Below are positions 37,167 through 44,929 of a stretch of 53,590 nt of DNA, one piece after another. This DNA comes from Solirubrobacterales bacterium (GTDB taxonomy: Bacteria > Actinomycetota > Thermoleophilia > Solirubrobacterales > Solirubrobacteraceae). Both the position numbers and the translations under genes were made by a program. The stretch is from assembly GCA_019244745.1 (NCBI GenBank), contig JAFASF010000255.1, positions 1-53,590 of the forward strand. Reading direction: 5' to 3'. Positions within the stretch are counted from its first letter, which is position 1; the number at the start of each line of letters is the position of its first letter. The notes below the pieces were generated by a model that was not told the origin of the DNA, did not search any database, and saw only the letters and a list, made by a program, of their open reading frames with translations.

Positions 37167-38144
37167 ATGAGCCGCCTGCATCGAAGCGAGCTTGCGGTCC
37201 CGGGCAGCAACGTCCGGATGCTCGAGAAGGCTCCCGGGCTGGGAGCCGACATCGTGATGCTCGACCTCGAGGACGCGGTTGCGCCCGACGACAAGGAGCA
37301 GGCGCGCGTCAACGTGATCGCGGCGCTGCGCGAGCAGGACTGGTCCCGATGCTCGGTGTCGCTGCGGATCAACGGCCTCGACACGCACTATTGCTATCGC
37401 GACCTCGTCGAGGTGGTGGAGCAGGCCGGCCGGCACCTCGACACGATCATGATCCCCAAGTGCAGCGGCGCCGGCGACGTTCATCTGGTCGCGACGTTGC
37501 TGACTCAGATCGAGGACGCCATGCGACTCGAGCGGCGGATCGGGATCGCGGTGCTGATCGAGACGGCCATGGGAATGTTGCGCTGCGAGGAGATCGCGCG
37601 GGCCTGCCCGGAGCGGATGGAGGCGATGGTGTTCGGCGTGGCAGACTACGCAGCGTCGTTGCAGAGCCACACCACTTCGATCGGCGGCGCGAATCCCGAC
37701 TACGCGATCCTCACCGACGACCGCGAACGGCACTGGGGCGACCAGTGGCACTACGCGCTGTCGCGGATCGCGGTGGTCTGCCGGGCCTACGGGCTGCGCC
37801 CGATCGACGGCCCGTTCGGCGACTTCACCGATGCGGACGGCTACCTGGCGTCCGCGCGGCGCGGCGCCGTGCTCGGCTACGAGGGCAAGTGGGCGATCCA
37901 TCCCTCGCAGATCCCGCTCGCCAACGAGGTGTTCACCCCAGATGAGCACATGGTTGAGAAGACCCAGCGGATCATCGCGGCGATGAAGGAAGCGGCCGCG
38001 CAGGGGAAGGGGGCGGTGTCGCTCGACGGCCGTTTGATCGATGCGGCGTCGATACGGATGGCGCAGACGCTGCTGGCCAAATTCGAGCAGATCGAGGCGC
38101 GCGACGAGCCGGTCCCGCTGCGCGCACGAGCGGCAACGGGCTAG
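37167..38144 (+). CDS. CoA ester lyase (HpcH/HpaI/CitE family; malyl-CoA-lyase-like)
   Basis: SELAVPGSNVRMLEKAPGLGADIVMLDLEDAVAPDDKEQAR, LIETAMGMLRCEEIA, VFGVADYAASL, GYEGKWAIHPSQI. Confidence 0.93.
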   Translation: MSRLHRSELAVPGSNVRMLEKAPGLGADIVMLDLEDAVAPDDKEQARVNVIAALREQDWSRCSVSLRINGLDTHYCYRDLVEVVEQAGRHLDTIMIPKCSGAGDVHLVATLLTQIEDAMRLERRIGIAVLIETAMGMLRCEEIARACPERMEAMVFGVADYAASLQSHTTSIGGANPDYAILTDDRERHWGDQWHYALSRIAVVCRAYGLRPIDGPFGDFTDADGYLASARRGAVLGYEGKWAIHPSQIPLANEVFTPDEHMVEKTQRIIAAMKEAAAQGKGAVSLDGRLIDAASIRMAQTLLAKFEQIEARDEPVPLRARAATG

Positions 38145-38146
38145 CC

Positions 38147-38674
38147 ATGCGCGAGAACGCCCCCGAGCTCCACCATGCCTGCCGGGCGCTGCTGCCCGGC
38201 TACGGGGCGACCCGCAGCGAGACCGAGCGCATCGGCGTGCTCACGCACGCGTGCCTCCGCGCGCCGCTGCCCGAGCGAAACGGCGGCCCGGTGCCGAAGG
38301 CGGCCGCCGCGCTCGATGAGGGCGCGCCCGGGGCGTTCATCGTCTCCGACGTCCAGCAACCATCCGACGTCCTGTGCGCGTTGTGGCTGGCGCGCCGGAG
38401 CGGTCTGTTCTCTCCGCCGTACGCGCCGCCACCGGGCACGGGCCGAGCGTCCACGGTCGAGCTCGTCCCGGAGTTCGGGCGGGGCCGCGCGCTCGAGCGG
38501 GCCACTGAGACGATGGGGTTGCTCTACGGCAACGCCGCTTACGCCGAGCAGCTGCGCGCGCGGGGACACCGGCAGAAAGTGATGGTGACCGAGCGTGACG
38601 TCTCGGCGCGCGAGCGCCTGGCGCGCCAGGCCGCGGTGCGGGCCATCGATCTGCATGTGTCCGAGGCACGCTAA
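38147..38674 (+). CDS. Stand-alone PEP-carboxylase-like internal fragment (catalytically incomplete)
   Basis: AFIVSDVQQPSDVLCALWLARRSGLF resembles PEPC YVISMxxxPSDVLAVxLLxKEAG; VELVPEFGRGRALERATETMGLLYGNAAYAEQLRARGHRQKVM resembles VxPLFETLDDLxxAxxVMxxLLxxxxYRxLIxxxQMVM; expected GYSDSxKD is degenerate. Confidence 0.72.
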   Translation: MRENAPELHHACRALLPGYGATRSETERIGVLTHACLRAPLPERNGGPVPKAAAALDEGAPGAFIVSDVQQPSDVLCALWLARRSGLFSPPYAPPPGTGRASTVELVPEFGRGRALERATETMGLLYGNAAYAEQLRARGHRQKVMVTERDVSARERLARQAAVRAIDLHVSEAR

Positions 38675-39543
38675 GCCCGGGCGTGCTCGATAAACGCGCG
38701 CGCCAGAGGGGAGTCATCGCCGGCGCGGACGATCGCGATCAGCTCGGCGCGCGGCGCGCCCGCGACGGGGCGGTAGGTGACGCCGTCGAGCGCCAGCCTG
38801 GTTACCGAGGCGGGGACCAGCGACACCCCGATGCCGGTCGCGACCAGACCGATGATCGTCAGCATCTCGGGGGCGTACTGAACCACCTGCGGGTGCGTGC
38901 CCGGCGCCGACATGCTGCTCATCAGCAGGTCGTGAAAGCCCGGTGCCTGGCTGCGGGGGAACATCACCAGGGGCTCGGAGCCGAGCCGGTGCAAGGGGAT
39001 GCGGCGAAGCGAGGTCAGCTCGTGGCCGGCCGGCAGCGCGGCCACGGTTCGTTCGGTCAGCACGGTCTCGGTACGCACTTCGGGGATGTCGTCGATCGGT
39101 GGGCGCACCAGCCCGACGTCGACCACGCCGGCGCTGATCGCGCGCAGCTGCTCGATCGTCGAGCGCTCGTGCAGCTCGATCTCGACGCTCGGGCGCGCGG
39201 CTCGGAACCGCTGCACGATCCCGGGGACGATCGACAAGAGCGCGGAGCCCACGAAGTTGACCCTCAGCCGGCCGGTCTGGCCGGCGTCGATCCGCCGGGC
39301 GGTCTCCACGGCGCCGTCGAGCTCCGCCAGCAGCGCGCGGGCGTCGCGCAGGAACGCCTCGCCCGCCGGGGTCAGCTCCACCCGGCGGCGGGTGCGGGCC
39401 AGCAGGGGGTATCCGAGCTCGTCCTCGAGCTGGCGGATCTGCTGGCTCAGCGGCGGCTGCGAGATGTGCAGGCGGACCGCCGCGCGCCGGAAGTGCAGCT
39501 CCTCGGCGACGGCGACGAAATAGCGAAGCTGGCGTAGTTCCAC
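38671..39543 (-). CDS. LysR-family transcriptional regulator
   Basis: ELRQLRYFVAVAEELHFRRAAVRLHISQPPLSQQIRQLEDELGYPLLARTRRRVELTPAGEAFL. Confidence 0.95.
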   Translation of the reverse strand: MELRQLRYFVAVAEELHFRRAAVRLHISQPPLSQQIRQLEDELGYPLLARTRRRVELTPAGEAFLRDARALLAELDGAVETARRIDAGQTGRLRVNFVGSALLSIVPGIVQRFRAARPSVEIELHERSTIEQLRAISAGVVDVGLVRPPIDDIPEVRTETVLTERTVAALPAGHELTSLRRIPLHRLGSEPLVMFPRSQAPGFHDLLMSSMSAPGTHPQVVQYAPEMLTIIGLVATGIGVSLVPASVTRLALDGVTYRPVAGAPRAELIAIVRAGDDSPLARAFIEHARA

Positions 39544-39603
39544 GGGCAGCGGACCCCTTGTCCGCCGGCCACGCGGGCCGGCGGGCTGATTCACAGTACA
39601 AAT

Positions 39604-39626
39604 CAATGTTGCCGAATTCGATATTG
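39604..39626. promoter_or_regulatory. Candidate LysR operator dyad
   Basis: CAATgttgccgaattcgatATTG in the divergent lysR/soxD intergenic region. Confidence 0.3.
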
Positions 39627-39693
39627 GACAGGATCAGAGGGGCGGCGTAGCGTTCTGGCCGATCGTGTGGCGTCCAGGACAGGAGGAACCGGG

Positions 39694-40032
39694 ATGTCGT
39701 ATGTACTGAGCTGCCCCAACTGCGGGGTTCGCGAGGTCACCGACTTCGGGTTCGGAGGCGAGGTCTCCGCCCGGCCTAAGTCGCGCCCGACGTTCCGCGA
39801 GCTCAACACGTACAACTACTTCCGCCGCAACGTGGCCGGCGTCCAGCGCGAGTGGTGGTTTCACCGCTCCGGCTGCCGCGCGTGGTTCATCGCCGAGCGC
39901 AACACGCTGACCAACGAGGTGCTGTTCACCGCGCGGCCCGAGGAGGTGGGCGAGGCCGGCCCCGGTGGCCGGGGGCAGGGCGGCCCCGATGGCCGGGGGG
40001 AGGACGGGCCCGACCGCCCGGCAGCCGCATGA
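39694..40032 (+). CDS. soxD: Sarcosine oxidase delta subunit
   Basis: SCPNCGVREVTDFGFGGE, NYFRRNVAGVQREWWFHRSGCRAWFIAERNTLTNEVL. Confidence 0.93.
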   Translation: MSYVLSCPNCGVREVTDFGFGGEVSARPKSRPTFRELNTYNYFRRNVAGVQREWWFHRSGCRAWFIAERNTLTNEVLFTARPEEVGEAGPGGRGQGGPDGRGEDGPDRPAAA

Positions 40033-42890
40033 GCCGCCTCCCCGAGCAGCCCGGCGAGAAGATCTCGCGTCAGCGGGTCGTTCGCTTCAAGTTCGACGGC
40101 ACGATCGTCGAGGCGTACGAGGGCGACACGATCGCCTCGGCGCTGTACGCGGCCGGTCGGCGGACCTTCTCGCGGAGCTTCAAATACCACCGCCGACGCG
40201 GGTTGATGTGCTGCTCGGGCCAGTGCCCGAACTGCATCGTGGCCGTCGACGGCGCTCCGGGGGCGCGAGCCTGCACCGAGCCGGCGCGCGAGGGGATGCA
40301 GGTCGAGCACCTCAACGCGCGCCCCGGCCTCGAGTTCGACGCGATGCGCGCCACCGATCTGGTGGGCGGCCCGTTCACTCCGCCGGGCTTCTACTACAAG
40401 ACGTTCATCAAGCCGCGGCGGTGGTGGCCGCTGTACGAGAAGATCCTGCGCCACGCTGCGGGGCTGGGCCGTCTGCGAGAGGAGCAGCAGGAGCGTGAGT
40501 GGCGGACCGAATACCGGCGCCGTCACGCCGACCTGCTCGTGGTCGGTGGCGGCGCTGCCGGCCTGCGGGCCGCGAGCACAGCCGCGCGGCTCGGCGCCGA
40601 CGTGGTGCTCGTCGACGAGGGCCCCGAGCCGGGCGGCCGGCTGCTGATCGACGGGCGCGGCGAGCGAATCGCGGCGCTAGTCGGCGAGGTTGAGGAGGCC
40701 CGGGTGGAGACCCTGTCGCGGGCCTCGGCCCTTGGCTACTTCGACGGGATGGTTCCCGTGTGGCAGGGCGACACCTTGCACCAGGTCCGCGCCCGCCGGC
40801 ACGTGTTCGCCACCGGGACGATCGAGCAGCCGCTGGTGTTCGCGGGAAACGATCTTCCCGGCGTGATGCTCTCCGACGGCGCCCGGCGGTTGATGGCGTT
40901 GTATTCGGTCCGACCCGGTACGCGCGCGGTCGTCGCGACCACCTCGGATCGGGGGCTCGAGGCGGCGATCGCACTACACGAGGCTGGAGTGGAGATCGCG
41001 GCCGTGGCCGACCTGCGCTCGATCCCGGGATCGCCCGCCGGGACGCTCAAGCGGCTGGGGATCGAGGTGATGCCCGCCCACACCGTCGTTGAGGCGCGCG
41101 GGCGCAAGGCCGTCACCCAGGCCGTGCTCCAGCGCGTGAGCGGGGGCGGCGAGGAGCGCACGTTCGATTGCGATCTGGTCGTCGTCTCCGGGGGCACCGT
41201 GCCCGCCTCGTCGCTGCCCCTCCAGGCCGGCGCTCAGAGCAGGTATGACAACTCGCGCGGGAACTTCGCGCTGACCGAGCTGCCCGAAGGTGTCCACGCC
41301 GCCGGCGAGGTGGCCGGCGTCGAGGAGTTCGAGGCCGTGCTGCGCTCCGGGGAGCTCGCCGGCCTTGAGGCCGCGCATGCGCTCGGGCTCGGCGACGCCG
41401 CATCCCGCGGCAGAGTCGATGAGCTGCGCGGCCGGCTTGCGCTCGCGCGCGACCAGCGCGCCGCGGTGGCCGTGCCTCCGCCGGTGGCGGGCAGCCGACG
41501 CGGCAAGTGCTTCGCCTGCCTGTGCGAGGACGTCACGAGCAAGGACATCCATCTGAGCATCGAGGAGGGCTACGACTCGATCGAGCTCTCCAAGCGCTAC
41601 ACCACGGTCACCATGGGCCCGTGCCAGGGCCGCATGTGCCAGCTGCCCGCGGTCCGGCTGATGGCGCAGGAGACCGGGCAGAGCCTCGAGCAGGTCGGCA
41701 CGACCACCGCGCGCCCTCCATGGGTCTCCGTGCCGATGGGGATCCTCGGCGGCCGGCCGTTCGAGCCGGCGAAGCGCTCCTCGATCCACGGGCGCCACCG
41801 CGAGCTCGGCGGCAACGTCAAGTGGGCGGGCGACTGGCGCCGGCCGTACGACTACGGCGACCCTCGGGGCGAGGCGCTCGCGGTGCATCAGGCGGCCGGG
41901 CTGATCGACGTCTCGACGCTCGGCAAGCTCCTGGTCCGGGGCCCCGACGCCGGCGAATTCCTCGATCGCCTGTACCCCAATCGCTTCTCGAACCTGAAAC
42001 CGGGCCGGATCCGCTATGGCGTGATCAGCTCCGACGCCGGACGAATCGTCGACGACGGGACGATCTGCCGCCTCGACGACGAGTCGTTCTACGTGACCAC
42101 GACTTCGAGCGGCGCCGGCGCGGTCGAGGAGTGGTTCTCCTGGTGGCTGGCCGACTGGGCGATGGGCGTCCACCTGACCGATCTGACCCAGGGACTGTCG
42201 GCGGTCAACCTGGCCGGGCCGCGCGCGCGCGAGATCATGGCCAAGGTCACCGGTCTCGACTGCTCGAACGAGGCGTTCGCGTATCTCGACGGCAAGCGCG
42301 CCGCGATCGCGGGCGTGGCGTGCCTGATCCTGCGGATCGGGTTCGTGGGCGAGGTCGGATACGAGATTCACTTCCGCGCGGCGTACGGCGAGCACGTGTG
42401 GGATGCGCTGCTCGAGGCCGGCGCGGAGTTCGGCATCCGCCCCTTCGGACTCGAGCCGCAGCGGATCCTGCGCCTGCAGAAGATGCACATCCTGGTCGGC
42501 CAGGACACCGATTCCGAGTCGACGCCGTTCGGCGCTGCGATGCCGTGGATCGTCAAGCTCGATAAGGATGAGGACTTCATCGGCAAGTGGGCCCTCGAGC
42601 ACTACGCGCAGACCCCATCGGCGACGTCGCTGGTCGGGTTCACGCTGCCCGACGGGTACGTGCCCACCGAGGGCGCAGTGGTGCTCGACGGGGCCGGATC
42701 GGCGGCCGGTCAGGTCACGAGCGCGCGCTACTCGCCCGTGCTCGGGAAGGTGATCGGCATGGCCTGGGTGCCGAGTGCGCTGGCCCGCGACGAGGCGCGC
42801 GTCACGCTCTCGGACGTCGGCCGGACCGTGACCGCCGAGATCCAGACCAAGCCGTTCTACGACCCCGACGGGGAGGTCCTGCGCTCATGA
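40029..42890 (+). CDS. soxA: Sarcosine oxidase alpha subunit
   Basis: N-terminal ferredoxin-like CCSGQCPNCIV, FAD/NAD domain VVGGGAAGLRAASTAARLGADVVLVDEGPEPGG, CFACLCEDVTSKDI, C-terminal GcvT domain; ATGA overlap with soxD. Confidence 0.95.
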   Translation: MSRLPEQPGEKISRQRVVRFKFDGTIVEAYEGDTIASALYAAGRRTFSRSFKYHRRRGLMCCSGQCPNCIVAVDGAPGARACTEPAREGMQVEHLNARPGLEFDAMRATDLVGGPFTPPGFYYKTFIKPRRWWPLYEKILRHAAGLGRLREEQQEREWRTEYRRRHADLLVVGGGAAGLRAASTAARLGADVVLVDEGPEPGGRLLIDGRGERIAALVGEVEEARVETLSRASALGYFDGMVPVWQGDTLHQVRARRHVFATGTIEQPLVFAGNDLPGVMLSDGARRLMALYSVRPGTRAVVATTSDRGLEAAIALHEAGVEIAAVADLRSIPGSPAGTLKRLGIEVMPAHTVVEARGRKAVTQAVLQRVSGGGEERTFDCDLVVVSGGTVPASSLPLQAGAQSRYDNSRGNFALTELPEGVHAAGEVAGVEEFEAVLRSGELAGLEAAHALGLGDAASRGRVDELRGRLALARDQRAAVAVPPPVAGSRRGKCFACLCEDVTSKDIHLSIEEGYDSIELSKRYTTVTMGPCQGRMCQLPAVRLMAQETGQSLEQVGTTTARPPWVSVPMGILGGRPFEPAKRSSIHGRHRELGGNVKWAGDWRRPYDYGDPRGEALAVHQAAGLIDVSTLGKLLVRGPDAGEFLDRLYPNRFSNLKPGRIRYGVISSDAGRIVDDGTICRLDDESFYVTTTSSGAGAVEEWFSWWLADWAMGVHLTDLTQGLSAVNLAGPRAREIMAKVTGLDCSNEAFAYLDGKRAAIAGVACLILRIGFVGEVGYEIHFRAAYGEHVWDALLEAGAEFGIRPFGLEPQRILRLQKMHILVGQDTDSESTPFGAAMPWIVKLDKDEDFIGKWALEHYAQTPSATSLVGFTLPDGYVPTEGAVVLDGAGSAAGQVTSARYSPVLGKVIGMAWVPSALARDEARVTLSDVGRTVTAEIQTKPFYDPDGEVLRS

Positions 42891-43654
42891 GCTTCGAGTT
42901 CCTGCACCCCGAGGCGGTGGCGAACGATGCCTGGGCCCCGATCGCGCGCAGCCCCATGGAGCGCCGCGCGCGGGCCTGTGGGGCTCGGTTCGAGGTGCGC
43001 GAGGGCTGGAGCGTCGCCGTCGGATACGGGTCCGCCGAACACGATGACGAGGCGTGGCGGAGCACCGTCGGGTGGGCGGACGTCTCGCACCTCGGCAAGC
43101 TGGAGCTCCAGGCCTCGCCCGACGATCTGCGGACGATCGCCGCTGACGGAGCCGGCGGGGCCGGTGTGTCGTTGGAGCTCGGCCGGGCCACGCGCGCGGC
43201 CGGCGCCTGGTGGTGTCCGCTGTCTCAGGCGCGCGCGCTCGTCGTGTGTGATCCGGGTGTGGCCGCGGGTTTGCGCGAGCGCTTGTCCGAGGCGGCCGCC
43301 GGCGCCTCGGCCCCGCCGGCGAGCGTGACCGACGTGACCACCGCTTTCGCCGCTATGACGCTGGCAGGACCGCACGCGCGCGAGGTGTTCGCGCGCTTTT
43401 GCGCGATCGATCTGCGGCCTTCGGTGACGCCGGTCGCGGGCCTCCGCCCGGGTTCGATCGCCCGGCAGCCCGGGATCGTGCTGCGGGAGGCGGAGGACCG
43501 GTTCCTGATGCTGTTCGGGTGGGCCGTCGCCGAGTACATGTGGACCGTGGTCGACGACGCGGGGTGCGCGCTCGGTGGCCGGCCCGTCGGCGTGGACGCG
43601 CTCGCCGCGCTCGGTCGCGCCGCCGAGGAGTCCGGGGTGCCGTCGCATGCTTGA
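42887..43654 (+). CDS. soxG: Sarcosine oxidase gamma-type subunit (GcvT-like)
   Basis: GWADVSHLGKLELQ, TTAFAAMTLAGPHAREVFARFCAIDLRP; position between alpha and beta; ATGA overlap. Confidence 0.82.
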   Translation: MSFEFLHPEAVANDAWAPIARSPMERRARACGARFEVREGWSVAVGYGSAEHDDEAWRSTVGWADVSHLGKLELQASPDDLRTIAADGAGGAGVSLELGRATRAAGAWWCPLSQARALVVCDPGVAAGLRERLSEAAAGASAPPASVTDVTTAFAAMTLAGPHAREVFARFCAIDLRPSVTPVAGLRPGSIARQPGIVLREAEDRFLMLFGWAVAEYMWTVVDDAGCALGGRPVGVDALAALGRAAEESGVPSHA

Positions 43655-44864
43655 CCTGTTCCGCCGGCGACGGATGTGGCGCCGGCAGCGCGACCTCAAG
43701 GACTCCTACGACGTGGTGATCGTCGGGGGCGGCTCGCACGGGCTCGCCGCCGCGTACTACCTGGCCAAGGAGCACGGGATTCGCGACGTGGCGGTATTGG
43801 AGAAGCGCTACATCGGCTCGGGCGCCGCGGGCCGCAACACCACGATCCTGCGCTCCAATTACAAGACGCCCGAGGGTGCGCGCTTCTACGACGCCAGCGT
43901 GAAGCTCTACGAGGGCCTCTCCGAGGACCTCAACTTCAACCTGCTGTTCTCGCAGTGCGGTCACCTGACGCTCGCCCACTCCGACCGCGCGATGTTCGTG
44001 ATGGCCAACCGCGCGGAGGTCAACCGGCTGGCCGGGATCGACTCGAGGCTCATCTATCCGGACGAGATAAAGCGGCTGGCGCCCGCCATGCAGGTCGACA
44101 ACCCGCATGCGACGTACCCGATCATGGGCGCGCTTTACCACCCGCCGGGGGGCATCATCCGCCATGACGCCGTCGTGTGGGGATTTGCCCGCGGCGCCGA
44201 CCGCGGCGGAGCCGAGCTTCACCAGAACACCGAGGTGCTCGGGATGGAGCGCGTCAATGGGCGCGTGTCGGAGGTGCGGACCAACCGAGGTACGGTCAAG
44301 GCGGGCGTGGTGCTCAACTGCACCGCCGGCTGGAGCACGCTGATCTGTGACATGGCCGGGGTCCCGCTGCCGATCACCACCCACATCCTCCAGGCCTGCG
44401 TCACCGAAGCGCTCAAGCCGCTGCTCGACGTGGTGATCGTCTCCTCGCAAATGCATATCTACATCAGCCAAACCGATCGGGGCGAGTTTCTGCTGGGGGC
44501 CGAGATCGAGCCCTGGACCACGTACCGGATGCAGGGCACCCTGAACTTCCTCCAGGAGGTGTCCCGCCACGCCATGGAGCTGTTCCCTCAGCTCGAGCGG
44601 GCACGACTGCTGCGAAGCTGGGCCGGCCTGTGCGACCTCAGCCCGGACTACAGCCCGATCCTCGGCCCGACCGAGGTCGAGAACTTCCACGTGAGCGCCG
44701 GATGGGGCACGTACGGATTCAAGGCGGCTCCGATCGTCGGCAAGACGCTCGCCGAACTGGTCGCCACGGGCCGCACGCCCGAGCTGATCGCGCCGTTCGC
44801 ACTGGAGCGTTTCTACGAGGACAGACTCGTGTCCGAGCTCGCCGCCGCCGCCGTCAGCCATTAG
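43647..44864 (+). CDS. soxB: Sarcosine oxidase beta subunit (FAD-dependent)
   Basis: DVVIVGGGSHGLAAAYYLAKEHGIRDVAVLEKRYIGSGAAGRNTTILRSNY, SWAGLCDLSPDYSPILGP, GWGTYGFKAAP. Confidence 0.95.
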   Translation: MLDLFRRRRMWRRQRDLKDSYDVVIVGGGSHGLAAAYYLAKEHGIRDVAVLEKRYIGSGAAGRNTTILRSNYKTPEGARFYDASVKLYEGLSEDLNFNLLFSQCGHLTLAHSDRAMFVMANRAEVNRLAGIDSRLIYPDEIKRLAPAMQVDNPHATYPIMGALYHPPGGIIRHDAVVWGFARGADRGGAELHQNTEVLGMERVNGRVSEVRTNRGTVKAGVVLNCTAGWSTLICDMAGVPLPITTHILQACVTEALKPLLDVVIVSSQMHIYISQTDRGEFLLGAEIEPWTTYRMQGTLNFLQEVSRHAMELFPQLERARLLRSWAGLCDLSPDYSPILGPTEVENFHVSAGWGTYGFKAAPIVGKTLAELVATGRTPELIAPFALERFYEDRLVSELAAAAVSH

Positions 44865-44884
44865 AGAGACCAGCAAGGGCCACC

Positions 44885-44929
44885 ATGAAAACCAGCGCCC
44901 AGATCGCCCAGAAGAGAGGGTCACGATGA
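44885..44929 (+). other. 14-codon mini-ORF, partial duplicate of the fhs 5' end
   Basis: MKTSAQIAQKRGSR* versus Fhs MKSSLEIAQEHELI; 41-bp offset; stop overlaps fhs start (ATGA). Confidence 0.75.

Noticed and set aside
40974-42602. 542-aa minus-strand ORF opposite soxA
   Set aside because: Antisense shadow ORF; composition and lack of motifs argue against coding.
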